A DNA stretch of 64,000 nt from Polytrichum commune (lineage: Eukaryota; Streptophyta; Polytrichopsida; Polytrichales; Polytrichaceae). The notes below the pieces were generated by a model. The model was given only the letters and a program-made list of their open reading frames with translations, ran no database searches and was not told the DNA's origin. The stretch lies in the NCBI GenBank assembly GCA_950295325.1, contig OX485807.1, positions 1,430,501-1,494,500 of the forward strand, written 5' to 3'. Both the position numbers and the translations under genes were made by a program. Of this stretch, positions 23,584-34,663 are shown piece after piece (the stretch's first letter is position 1; the number at the start of each line of letters is the position of its first letter).

Positions 23584-25730
23584 GGGGGAGGTTTAGCGTC
23601 TACCTTTTTTTCAGCTTATGGGTGAAATTGGGGGGGGGGGAGGGGGGAGTGAAACTAAGGGAAACAAAAACTATAATATGGTACTTATAAATCTTGTAAA
23701 ATAAATGTGAGATCCAAAATTTGCATAAGAGACGGACTCCGATTTAATTCTATAGGGTGTCATAGATATCAAAATTTAAGACGTTTGTCCCAGTCACTAG
23801 ATGAAACCACGTGTAGAATGTCAAAGTAAGGCAACCGGATTAGATATGGCATCTTTGTTGTATGTCTCATAGTTGGGTTCGATGTCCACATAGTTGACTC
23901 TCCTATAATGAGAATTGTAAGTGTTTTGCACAAACTACAACTTGTTTCCAACCAAGTCTCGATCAACTTTGTTGCAACCTTAACACTTAGCAATTCAATA
24001 CTCTGAAATCCAATATGTTATGTGTAGGTGGGTATATGCTATTAGGTCAACAAGTCCATGTTATTAAACTAGTTGGATTAGCTAACTGATAAAAAAACTT
24101 ATAGGACTCATAAGTAATGATCAAATCCAATGGGTACATAACAATTATGGGTCTACAATGATATGAATGGTTGCGAATTGGACATGTGTGTAATGTTTCG
24201 TTGTGAAGGAAGTGTGGGGGTGGATATATGGAGGATGTGTATGAGATCTCCATTGGTGAGAGCTTGTGGGTTTGTGGCTCCATATTGTGCTAGTTTTTAA
24301 GCTATAAGGTTATGTTGGATGCACATGTGGGATCTCATTTTGATGAAACAACAATGGGTGGCTATGTACAACAATATGGTGTAACTACAGCGAGGAGGTG
24401 GCTTGAATGATGTTAGTGAGCCGATGTAGAATTGCGATACATTGCATGGAGATAGGGGGGAATGTGGCTATCCATGAAATTGTGTGTGAATAAGTGGGAT
24501 TGGAGGATAGTATTGTAAGTGTGCATGTCTGTGAATTCATCTCATAAGTTGTTTTGGTGGTCAACGAATCATGCCCTTTTTGTTTGTGTTTGGATAATTC
24601 AGTGTATCCGTATCCAACCATGTTGGAAGCCACACATACCATTATGAAGCCATCAATGAATTGGCTTAGTGAGACGATGAATTTTGGTGTCCAAATTCAA
24701 GTGAAGGGGGTCAACAACTTTCCAACTTTTGGAAATTTTGGGTTGAATGTCATTTGGTGAGAATAGGTTGGCGATGCGTTGCGGTGCCTAGAGAGGGGGG
24801 GGACCGTTGGGAATGATGGACTAGGGCCAAAAACAAGATAAAGTGAACAAAAGTTTTACCTTGCTAGTGTAGAGGCACAAGTGGCCACATTTCATCGTTC
24901 TAGTACTCAAACAATAATAATGATTTAAATTGAAGTTATTAATAAGATGGGTCATGATGAGTTCAAGAGTATATTTGCAAACTACACGATTTACATCCAT
25001 AAAAGTAGATTCTAAAGTTTGTAGAATCTACTTCATTTAATTGTTGGTTTTTGGAAAGTGAGGGTGAAGTAGACCTTAAGAAAATGTATTTTTGTTTAGA
25101 ACTTGTGGCCCATCAATAAGCAACATGATCTTGCTCAACACTTAAACTATACACACAAATCTTAACAAATTCTGAAATGAAGTAGGTTTGAGCTCAAATC
25201 CACCAACCAATTTAGGATCTACTTCATATTTATCTCCATAACATTAACATGTACAATTATTTTAATATCCTAGTTCAAACCCTTTGGAGGGCTCCATGGT
25301 CTTGAAACGACATTTTGTATAGAATTGAACCTACTTCCCTTACTATATATGAAAATTGTATCACAAGAGGAGGCCACACATGTTCGAAAACGCCGGTTTC
25401 AAAGTAGAGTTTGGTCAGCCAAGGTTAAAGAACGTTGACTTTGACATGCGCCTAACTTCGAGAAGATGGGTTTTGAGGTTGGTTCCTCTTTTATTGGGTA
25501 GAAACATATAGTTTTAACTTTAATCCAACAAGGTGGTTTTGCAAAGCTTTAAACCTGCATTTTGAACTTTTGCATGCTTTGGCCCACCATCAACGGACAC
25601 AAATTAGGGTCATGGCCATTGCTACTTTCTTGTGTATGTAGTGAGGGAATGGCGCAAATTATGTGTGGTATTAAAGTGAGAATTTGAATGAAAAATATAC
25701 AAGGCATTTCTATAACATGAGGATTGATGT
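23584..25730. repeat. Segmental duplication block, copy B
   Basis: Counterpart of 6,015-8,004, in the same order and orientation. A short insertion near 24,010-24,140 and other indels distinguish the copies. Chromovirus A is absent here, giving the pre-insertion state (AACTTCAAGATAATG near 25,745). Confidence 0.65.
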
Positions 25731-26229
25731 TGATTATTTAATAAACTTCAAGATAATGTTCAAGACCCTAGTTTAATCTAGTATGATCCAATGGGGATGA
25801 ATTAATGGTTTTACTAGACACCCCCACCCTCAGTAAGATTGGTGGGGCCTCAACTTAATGAGCAAGGCATCTAGCTCTAATTCATCATATCACATTGCCA
25901 CATAGCAATATCATTTTTCCTTTTCTTTTTTTCTTTTTAAAAATAGGGTCTCCCACCGGTGTTGAGGGGGGGGGGTGATGATGTGGGAATTCCATAATGT
26001 GGTCTCTCCGGATATCAATGGTTAAGCAATGCATTCTAAGATGACTTTTGTTGACATAGTTGATTGTTGAGGGATAAATTATATTTGCAGCAAATGATGA
26101 GTTCAAGTTCTTAGCTACTTAGCCCTCACATGGGCCTCACATTCATGTAAGTGGATGCAATGTGAATTTTGTAATTTTGGTGTTAGACTTGTTTGTAATT
26201 TTCTATCTATTTGTGTAAAACTAATTTAA
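25731..26229. other. Non-genic DNA
   Basis: No gene. Contains a G run near 25,965 and a stretch near 26,100-26,200 resembling 61,600-61,690. Confidence 0.4.
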
Positions 26230-26440
26230 GATCTAGTTACTTGCAAGAACATAATGATTGGAGTCAAATTGTTTGCGATTTATTTTATTTTATTTTATTA
26301 TTTGAGAAACTATAAGAAACTCAACTGGTTCATTAGTTTGTAGCACATATAGTTCAAGTTCACAAAAAAAACACTATGCGTTCATGTTATTCTCTACTCA
26401 CATGAATAAACAATACACTTAACAACCATGTGAAACTATT
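26230..26440 (+). repeat. Dispersed repeat, copy 2
   Basis: Counterpart of 19,385-19,595, with the same boundaries relative to the landmarks GCAAGAACATAATGATTGG and CCATGTGAAACTAT. Confidence 0.65.
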
Positions 26441-26715
26441 TGTACATTTGGATTTAGTGCACAAGATGTGTCATGCACAAGATCTAGATTTACAAATATG
26501 TCATGCATCATATTCATATTTACAAATGTGTCATGCGTCATATTCAAATGTGTCATGCACTAGATCCAGATTTGTGAATGTGTCATGCATCATATTCAAA
26601 TTTACAAATGTGCTATGCACTACATCCAAGTCCGTGAACGCGTCATGCACTAGATCCACATTTTGAAAAATGTGTTATGCACTCAATCCATATCTGCAAA
26701 TGTGTTATGCTAGAA
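26440..26715 (+). repeat. ~30-bp minisatellite
   Basis: Eight to nine imperfect units of about 30 bp with the core TGTGTCATGCACTAGATCCA followed by ATTTACAAA or similar. Units alternate between GCACTAGATCC and GCATCATATTC forms, a higher-order pattern. An open frame across it (26,430-26,666) is a product of the repeat and not a gene. Confidence 0.8.
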
Positions 26716-26719
26716 TTAA

Positions 26720-27240
26720 CTAGACTTAATTACATTGAATCACACTTAATTAGTTAAAATGTGTATGGAAACTTTGTGAAAGTAGAAGGTATTAACTAAG
26801 AGATTATAATACTGAACATACTAAAAATAAAACCACTAATTTTAGTTCCATTTTAGAATGACAAAGACCTTTGCAATGGCAAGTCACAAAAATCATAACC
26901 TTGGTGCTAATGAGGGTTTTATAATATTTTTGACTTCCTAGTTATTTACATGCTTTATTGGCGATTTCATTCTGAAAATGAAATCCCAATCAATCACTTA
27001 TTTACTCAATGGAAGTGAACATATATATTGGATTTTGGACCTTGAAGGTGAAATGCACTCAATATGGGATTTGTGGATAAGTGGTCTTCAAGAATGCAAG
27101 GGCAATGATTTTTTTGAAGTCAGGCGGGCGGGCAACCGTTTTCGGTCGGATCCAGAATATTTAAAAAATTTGGGCGGGCGGCTGCCCCTGCCCGAATCTG
27201 CCTCCCCTATAAGTTCGATGGGTATACTTTAGCGTCCCCC
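26720..27240. mobile_element. Foldback element copy 3 (right arm only)
   Basis: Matches the right arms of copies 1 and 2 (shared phrases TAATGAGG, TGCTTTATTG, GAAGTGAACATAT, AATATGGG) but ends differently, with a GGGCGGGCGG-rich terminus near 27,170. The left arm is replaced by the minisatellite. Confidence 0.5.
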
Positions 27241-27544
27241 CTACATATTCACTGGATATAAATGTAAGTTCATTTAGTGCTCTTTGTTTTGTGTTGATGC
27301 TTCAGTGTGCATACTCTCCCTAATCACATACCTAATGCTCACATATTCTCACTCATCTTGGCCACAATTAATGAATAGCGAATTCTCTGCCACTTACTGT
27401 ACTTATATTTCTTAATATTGTTTCAGGTGCATCACAAACTTCAAATTTGAAGTGTAAATTTCATGTGGTTCATTTGTACTTGTTTGCAGTAATGGTTGGT
27501 TTGGAGAATGTAGTGATATCATAGTATTTGTGTCAGCAATGCTT

Positions 27545-28240
27545 ATATATCATTCTCCTCAACGTCCAAGAATCTCTTTCATAATCCTTGCAGTACATCA
27601 AAGAAACATCTTCATTGCTGGAGGTGCCTATATTGGATGATGATGTTGGCCACTTTATCGTTCAACTAAATCATACTGCAGTTGCAGCCTTGCATTGCTT
27701 GAGAGTATGCAACAACATTATTTCCAATGACACTGCACTTGGGTATTGGATAAAGTCACGTTCCACAACTTGCTTCTCACAGTTTGTCTTGGAGGTATAC
27801 GACGATGATAGGTGGTCATTGTTTTCCCGATAACCAAAGACTTTGTGCTTCAGCTCTCAAACCAATTACGCCCCTACCTCCAAAAGAATAACGCAGCGTG
27901 CTGCCTTGCAATATCTACATTGTTTAGGGTTGCTTGCACTTTATTCAAATTGGCCCAAGATTCAAGTATGACTTTGTGTTTGGAATTATTTGCAATGGGT
28001 GTATCTATTGTTTTCAATGTCATTCACAAAACTTGCCTTTATGTTAATATAGCATTGAGGCATGAAATTTTGTAGTGTATTGATCAACGTCTTTTACAAA
28101 TTTAAGGTGAATTTAAGATATTGTGTGGCTTGTCATCCATGGTTAGTGCAATAGATGACACTCATATATCTCTATCCAAGCTTAGGGTAGGGCCCAAAGA
28201 GGAGAGATGGGGTTGCATCCCATTTGAACCAATGACAAAT
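27545..28240 (+). pseudogene. PIF/Harbinger-type transposase remnant
   Basis: Three plus-strand pieces read in order as a PIF/Harbinger nuclease. 27,588-27,833 precedes the DNA-proximal region. 27,812-28,075 has RVACTLFKLAQDSS and ELFAMGVS, the helical block before the catalytic core. Near 28,120-28,200 the frame CGLSSMVSAIDDTHISLSK matches the hallmark I-D-G-T-H-I containing the first catalytic Asp (here D-D-T-H-I). Frameshifts separate the pieces. After VGPKEERWG the sequence becomes a DUF247 remnant, so the C-terminal half with the remaining catalytic residues is missing. 27,241-27,544 shows nothing else. Confidence 0.75.
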
Positions 28241-28460
28241 ACATATAAACTTTTGGAGAGTGTGCCTAATGTTACAAATTGGGTGGAAGAAAGCTCTTGA
28301 GTATAACAACCTCAAGATTTCAAATTGGAACTTATTTCCTCAAAGGGTTACATATTTTATCACTTTTGTCAATGCCAAGGAAAACTTTACTTGAGGTCAA
28401 ATTTCAATTTGGGTAGTTGTTATATTTAGGCTTAAATGCATGTCAATGGGGGTATCCATG
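28200..28460 (-). pseudogene. DUF247 C-terminal remnant 3
   Basis: Nearly the same sequence as 16,541-16,800, again from GAGAGATGGGGTTGCATCCC onward. It is fused directly to the Harbinger remnant on its left. Confidence 0.55.
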
Positions 28461-28951
28461 CAAAATATCCTTTCAATTGAGATATGCTTAATTGGAGACC
28501 CTTACATAGTTATGCATAGTTTATTGCAAGAGGGTCATAATGAATCTACCAACAGAAAAAGTGCCATTTATACTTTGAGAGGAAATATTCGCATGCAAGT
28601 ATACCTCTCGTTCATCTATATTAACAATAATATATGTCTTTTATATATTTGCGATTAATTCATTTCAAACATAATCACATCCAACTAAATTGGGGGCTTT
28701 CAAGCTAATTCCCCAAACTACAAATTATTGAAAAATTGTAACTATGATACAATCCAACACTCAAATTTAAAAAAATTTAAGATAAAAAAGTGAATCAAAT
28801 CTACATTTCAACATTTGACCTTGCTTAAGTATTGTCATTGAAGTTCTTTAGGAATCATGCAAGTTTTTTTTCTAGGTTGGGTAGAGCAAATTTCCATAGG
28901 AGCTACAATAGTTGTAAAAAATGAATGAGATCCAATGGAGTCATCCTTGAT
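28461..28951. other. Non-genic DNA shared with 17 kb
   Basis: Continuation of similarity to 17,200-17,510. No coding region recognised. Confidence 0.4.
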
Positions 28952-29708
28952 TGTCCAATTTTATGTTAATCATCGCGTTCCTGGAGCAACACTATAACGA
29001 CCCGAACCATACTAGGCAATTATGCCCTCACATTGGGCCAATGCCCATGAAGGCCGTGGCGTTCGGCCTTGGGTGGGTTTGGCTGCCACACCGCCCCACC
29101 CATATAAGCCTCTAGGACTTTTGGCAGGGCCCCTACCCCACCATCAAGAAACCTTTTGTCTCTCTACTAGGAGTTGGGGCCAAGTAGACATTTTCCCTTA
29201 GCCGTTGGGCCTAGAAGCCCCCAGCAACTTCAGGAGAGCATAACTTCCTTGTATCATCTCTGATGCTAACTAAAGACCACTTCATCGGCATTTAAGGTTT
29301 AAGTAGATGCCAATGGACTCCACACTTGTCCCATTCGGGCAAGTATTGAGTAAGTTATGCCTGTTCAAACCTTGGCAGTCCCGGGAGCCACTGCCAGGCC
29401 AGTGCTGTCCCAGGGCGCTGTCCCATGACAACGCCCCACTTAAACTGCCATATCTCCTAGCTCACACCTCCGATTGAGGTGATCTTGAGCATTCTAGAAT
29501 CGGCATGCCATTAGCTACTAATAGCTGATGGCCTTACCTTCGTGACTCCCAGTCTTCGTGGGTGGGAGGCGTTCCCAACGCCCAAAGACCTCACCCACAC
29601 TAGGATCACTTGGGCCCTCTCACCAACGGCGCCACAAGTCCCAGGTTCACTCCGGGGTCCCCCTTGTGCCCATGGTGTTTCAAGTTCCTCATGGAGAGGT
29701 GCACGACA
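28952..29708 (-). repeat. Truncated 3' LTR of older chromovirus C
   Basis: Matches the LTR of element A from about its position 220 to the end (GGTGCACGACA), more diverged than A and B are. It is followed by 15 bp of the element's internal edge (CACCCCCACGGAA) and then by element B. Confidence 0.8.
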
Positions 29709-29723
29709 TTCACCCCCACGGAA

Positions 29724-30215
29724 TGTCGCGCACCTCTCCATGAGGAGTGCCCGAAACACCATGGGCACAAGGGGGACCCCGGAGTGACACCCGGGACTTG
29801 TGGCGCCGTTGGTGAGAGGGCCCAAGTGATCCTAGTGTGGGTGAGGGCCCCGGGCGTTGGGAACGCCTCCCACCCACGAAGATTAGGAGGCACAAGGGTA
29901 AGGCCATGAGTTATGTGTAGCTCATGGCGTGGTGATTCTAGAAAGCTCAAGAACACCTCAATCGGAGGTGTGAGCTAGGAGTTATGGCCATTTGAGTGGG
30001 GCGCTGTCCCGGGACAGCGCCCTGGTACAGCAGTGCCTGGGAGTGATTCCCGGGACTGCCAAGGTTCAAACAGGCATAACTTCCTCAAGACTTGCTCAAA
30101 TGAAGCAAGTGAGGAGTCCATTGGCATCCACGTGAAGCGTAGATGAACATGGAGTGGTTGGTTGTTATGATCAGACATCATACAAGGAAGTTATGATGGT
30201 CTGAAGCTGCTGGGG
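29724..30215 (+). repeat. Truncated 5' LTR of chromovirus B
   Basis: Starts TGTCGCGCACC and matches the first half of the 3' LTR at 33,688, with two differences noted. It stops within GCTGCTGGGG, where the LTR would continue GGGTTCTAGG but the sequence switches to RNase H. A short G run is shared at the breakpoint. Confidence 0.85.
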
Positions 30216-31075
30216 AGCTTAAGACCAAGTTCTCTTCGCCACCCGTGCTCAAGTTCGTGGAGTTTGACAAACCTTTGAGGTGCATACGGGGGCAAGTGAC
30301 TTTAGCATTGGCGGATGTTGAGGCAAAATGGATGCCCTTTGCATATAAGAGCATGAAGCTCGATGGTTGTCCGACCTTGTCCAACTTGTGCAAGAAATGG
30401 CTATCCCAAGAGTGGGATGAGCCTTGTTACCAAGTCTTTGAGGAGCTTAAGAGCAAGCTCTCTTCGCCGCCCGTGCTCAAGTTTGCGAAATTTGACAAAC
30501 CTTTTGAGATGCATACGGGGGCGAGTGACTTTACCATTGGCGGATGTTGATCCAAGATGGATGCCCATTGCATATGGGAGCATTAAGCTTAAAGGTTGTC
30601 AAACCTTGTGCGACTTGTGAAAGAAATGGCTATCTTAAGAGTGGGATGAGCCTTGCCCCCAAAGTCTTTGGGGAGCTTAATACAAAGTCGTCTTTGCCAC
30701 CCGTGTTCAAGTTCGCGGAGCTTGACAAACCTTTTGAGGTGAATACGGGGTGGCGAGTGACTTTGCCATTGGCGGATGGTTAATGTAAGATGGATGGCCA
30801 TTGCATATGAGAGCGTTAAGCTTGATGGTTATCCGACCTTATCCGACTTGTGAAAGAAATGGCTATCCCAAGAGTGGGATGAGCCTTGCCACCAAGTCTT
30901 TAGGGAGCTTGAGAGCAAGTGTTCTTAGACGCCCGTGCTCAAGTTCGCGGAGCTTGACAAACCTTTTGAGGTGCATACGGGGTTGATTAACTTTGCCAAT
31001 GGCGGATTGTTGATGTAAGATGGATGGCCATTGCATATGGGAGCATGAAGCTCGATGGTTGTCAAAGAAGACAAC
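30215..31075 (+). repeat. Four tandem ~230-bp RNase H units, element B
   Basis: GAGCTT landmarks at 30,215, 30,443, 30,673 and 30,905 define units of 228-232 bp; the last is partial. Each encodes a version of KWLSQEWDEPC and FE-x-HTGASDFTIGG, the connection and first RNase H block. Units differ from each other by many substitutions, so amplification is not very recent. Confidence 0.8.
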
Positions 31076-31689
31076 CAACTCATGACAAAGAACTTCTTTG
31101 TCGTAGTGCATTGCTTGAAGATGTGGCGACATTATTTGGGGTCGCACAAAGCAAAGGTCTACATGGACAATGTGTCCTAAAAGAATTTTGACATTCAAGC
31201 GCAAGTAAGCGCCAAGTCATTGCGGTGGCATGATAGTTTGGGACTTATGAAGGTGGATTTGATCCACAAACCGGACCGTGGAAATGTGGTGCCGGATGCG
31301 CGAAGTAGACCGGATGAGTTCCAAGCAATGAGAACCATCCAAACCTTGTGGCTAATGTGTGCCCGCGAAGGAAACTTGTGATGCAAGATAAGGGAGGGGT
31401 AAATTAACTACCCCAAAAGCACAAAAGCTTTTAGGTGAACTTCGCAAGAGCAAGGTGCTCAAAGAGGTTAAGTTGGTGGACGGATTGTTCAAGTGCAAGC
31501 AAAGTTGGGTGTATGTGCCACAAGGCAAGTTGAGGCTATCGGTTTTGAAGGAGGAATTTGATAGTCCTATTGCCGGCCTTAGAGGAGAAAGAAAAAAACC
31601 GCCATAAAATGGTGTCATGGAGGTACCATTGGCGGTGCATAAAGGAAGATATAGCCCACTTTGTGAAGGCTTGAATCAAAGTGCAAAGT
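31076..31689 (+). pseudogene. RNase H C-terminus and integrase zinc region, element B
   Basis: The plus strand encodes the end of RNase H (AKSLRWHDSLGLMKVDLIHK, then NVVPDA) followed by the spacer and zinc-binding start of integrase (LKEVKLVDGLFKCKQ, then VPQGKLRLSVL). Several stops interrupt it, including a TGA at a zinc-finger Cys position shared with element A. Confidence 0.75.
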
Positions 31690-32443
31690 GAACCGAGCCT
31701 CTTACCAAAAGCAAGGCGGTTTCTTGCAACCGTTGCCTATCCCGTCGGCGCCATGGCATAGTATGTGCATGGACTTGATCACAAGTTTGCCGGAGTCACA
31801 TGGGTATGATGCCATCTTGTTGATGGTAGAGCGGTTTGCCAAGTTGGCACACATGGTGCCGATTGTGGGAACCGCCACCGCGTTGGAGACCGCATAGCCT
31901 TTTCTCAAAGGATGGTTGAGGCACCACGGGTTGCCAAGAGTGATTGTGTGGGATCAAGATCCAAAGTTCACAAGTGCATTTTCAATGCATTTCTCTAAGG
32001 AGGTTGTATTGAAACTAAGGTTTAGCACGGCCGTGTATTCCCAAATGGATGGGAAAACAAAGCGTGTGAATGGAGACTTGAAGCAATACTTGAGGAACTT
32101 GGTGGGGGCGGACCAAGGAGATTGGGCGGACTATGTGGGTCGAGCGGAGTGTAATTGCAATGTAGCCACGCACTTGGCTACCAAGGGGTGGTCTTTCGTG
32201 GTGGCTTATGGAGTGGATGCGCTCCAACCTATTAACCTAGCTCTCGAGGGGGCACATTCAACACTAGAGTTTAACCAAGATGGTGAGGACTTGGCCAAGG
32301 ATGGTAAACAAGTCTTGGAGATGACCAAGTTGTTGGTGGAGAAAGCCCGAAGGTGCTACGGAGTGCTAGTAAATGCCGGAAGACGCGAAGTGGAGAATGA
32401 GGTGGGCCCAAAGGTGTTGTTGAATGTGAACAACTTCACTTAG
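31690..32443 (+). pseudogene. Chromovirus integrase core, element B
   Basis: Open pieces 31,688-31,897 and 31,916-32,443 are in one frame separated by a TAG at 31,895, the same stop as in element A. Two catalytic Asp positions are present (MDLITSLPE; IVWDQDPKF). The Glu position reads KTKRVNG here against KTERVNG in element A, so the catalytic Glu is replaced by Lys. Confidence 0.85.
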
Positions 32444-32880
32444 CCGGAAGGCCTCGCTCCAAAAGTTCATGTCCAAAATTGGAGCTTCGTTTTCCATTGT
32501 GGAACAAGTGTTGAAGGACATGTATAAGTTGGAATTACCGCCGGACATCAAAGTGCATCCGACATTTCATGTCTCATTACGAAAGTCATTTTAGGACGAC
32601 ACCTTGTGGCCCGATCACAAGCAAGTGATTAGGCCACGTCCCGACCTTGTGGAGGTCATTTGGAACATGAGGTAAGAGGGCATCCTCAAGTGTAGGAAGA
32701 CCAAGTGAAAATGAAAGAAAATGTACAAAGGAGTACTTGGTGAAATGGTGAGGATACCATGAGAAAGAAGCCGTTTGGGTAGCGGCAAGAGACATGATGA
32801 ACGCCAAGGAATTGGTAAAGCACTTTGAAGAAACTAAGGCTAGACATTCCAATAAAATGAAGCGTAGGCATTGATGAGGA
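32444..32880 (+). pseudogene. Chromodomain-like remnant, element B
   Basis: After the end-of-pol phrase HPTFHVSLRKSF (about 32,560-32,595), the frame around 32,729-32,830 reads EYLVKW, a stop, GYHEKEAVWVAARDM, then ELVKHFEE. This is the chromodomain pattern with its conserved Tyr, Trp and Phe. The TGA after KW is shared with element A. Confidence 0.7.
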
Positions 32881-33687
32881 CATCAATCTCCTTTAGTGGG
32901 GGAGAGACGCTAGTAGCACACTTAGCTTCGAGGCTAATTGCTCCACAACATGAACTTGTTCTTTGGCTTGAGGGAATAAAGTCCAAACTTTAGTGGTGCA
33001 AAGAGAAAAGTACGAGATGAGGTCCTAGTCTTGTACTTGTGCTTGGTTAGTGGAAGAGGGGGAATAGATATGCCAAACTAGGTTGGGTAAGCCGAGTAAT
33101 TGGGGCCATGGCTAGGAGGGGCCTTGGATAAAACCAAAAAACTTCTTAGCCGTGGGCTTGTCCGGGCGGGGACAAGGTGATGGCGCGTGCTCATAAAAGT
33201 GCTACCCGCGAGCTAACGAGAGTTGGAGCATGGGAGTCATGAACCCATGTCTTGAAAGAGCAAAGTGGGAACCGAGTCGGGCGGGACTTGGCATCACCCC
33301 CGTGCGATCGAGGCGTGGCTTAACAATGGAAAGCCATCTCGGAGTTGCAACCGAGACAACTTAGTGGAAGCGTTGAGGTCTCGCCTAGATGTGTCACGTT
33401 AGGCTAGTGGAGCCTAACGGGGGAGGCCCCAAAGGAGGGGCAACCCAAGTGAGTCCCAAAGTAGGTGGGTCTAGTATAGGTTAGGTCCTTGGATGAGAGA
33501 TCCAAGGTCGCTAACGGACCACCTAGGAACGACACCTTTGGGACTATGCCAAATTTGAAGATGCATTGTGGGGGTCGCGTCCTAAGGTAAACACAATGCG
33601 GCACCATAGAGGATGGCAACTTGAGAATTGGTGTGCCGACTACGAGTATAGTCGATGAGGGCATCGACTCCGTTTGGTGGGGGTGAG

Positions 33688-34663
33688 TGTCGCGCACCTC
33701 TCCATGAGGAGTGCCCGAAACACCATGGGCACAAGGGGGACCCCGGAGTGACACCCGGGACTTGTGGCGCCGTTGGTGAGAGGGCCCAAGTGATCCTAGT
33801 GTGGGTGAGGGCCCCGGGCGTTGGTAACGCCTCCCACCCACGAAGATTAGGAGGCACAAGGGTAAGGCCATGAGTTATGCGTAGCTCATGGCGTGGTGAT
33901 TCTAGAAAGCTCAAGAACACCTCAATCGGAGGTGTGAGCTAGGAGTTATGGCCATTTGAGTGGGGCGCTGTCCCGGGACAGCGCCCTGGTACAGCAGTGC
34001 CTGGGAGTGATTCCCGGGACTGCCAAGGTTCAAACAGGCATAACTTCCTCAAGACTTGCTCAAATGAAGCAAGTGAGGAGTCCATTGGCATCCACGTGAA
34101 GCGTAGATGAACATGGAGTGGTTGGTTGTTATGATCAGACATCATACAAGGAAGTTATGATGGTCTGAAGCTGCTGGGGGGGTTCTAGGCCCAACAGCTA
34201 AAGGAAAATGTCCACTTGGCCCCAACTCTTGGTAGAGAGACAAGAGGTTGGTTGACGGTGGGGTAGGGGCCCCGCGTGAAGTCCTAGAGGCTTATATGGG
34301 TGAGGTGGTGTGGCCTCACCCACCCGAGGCCGAACGGCAAGGCCTCCATGGGCTTTGGCCTATTGTGAGGCCATAGTTGCCTAGTATGCTTCGGGTTGTT
34401 GTAGTGTTGCTCCGACAACGCGATGATCAACATAGGATTGGACTTCCATGGATGGAAGTCCACATTGGGGAAATGGGTTACCGATTAAGGGGTGAGTCCC
34501 GAAAGCAAAGTAGGAGGGTTGGTTCCCTCCTATGAACTATTGGTCCGGGGTAAGAGGAGCTATCCATTAGCATGGCGGAATGCGAAGGGTTAGCCACTCG
34601 TAACCTTTGCTAGAATTGAAAATTGGCAAGATGGTCAAGGGGGGGCTAGCAAGGGTTGCGACA
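33688..34663 (+). repeat. 3' LTR of chromovirus B
   Basis: 976 bp, TGTCGCGCACC...GGGTTGCGACA, preceded by the polypurine tract GGTGGGGGTGAG and followed by the target duplication CGGAA. 32,881-33,675 ahead of it is the untranslated 3' region. Confidence 0.9.

Larger units (their letters stand above)
29724..34663 (+). mobile_element. Chromovirus B (defective, nested in element C)
   Basis: Plus-oriented relative of element A, flanked by the perfect 5-bp duplication CGGAA (29,719-29,723 and 34,664-34,668). It has inserted 15 bp inside the 3' LTR edge of element C, in opposite orientation. The 5' half is gone: the 5' LTR breaks off after about 490 bp and joins RNase H sequence, so primer binding site, gag, protease and most reverse transcriptase are missing. 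RNase H copies, integrase, a chromodomain remnant, the polypurine tract and a full 3' LTR remain. It cannot transpose alone. Confidence 0.88.
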
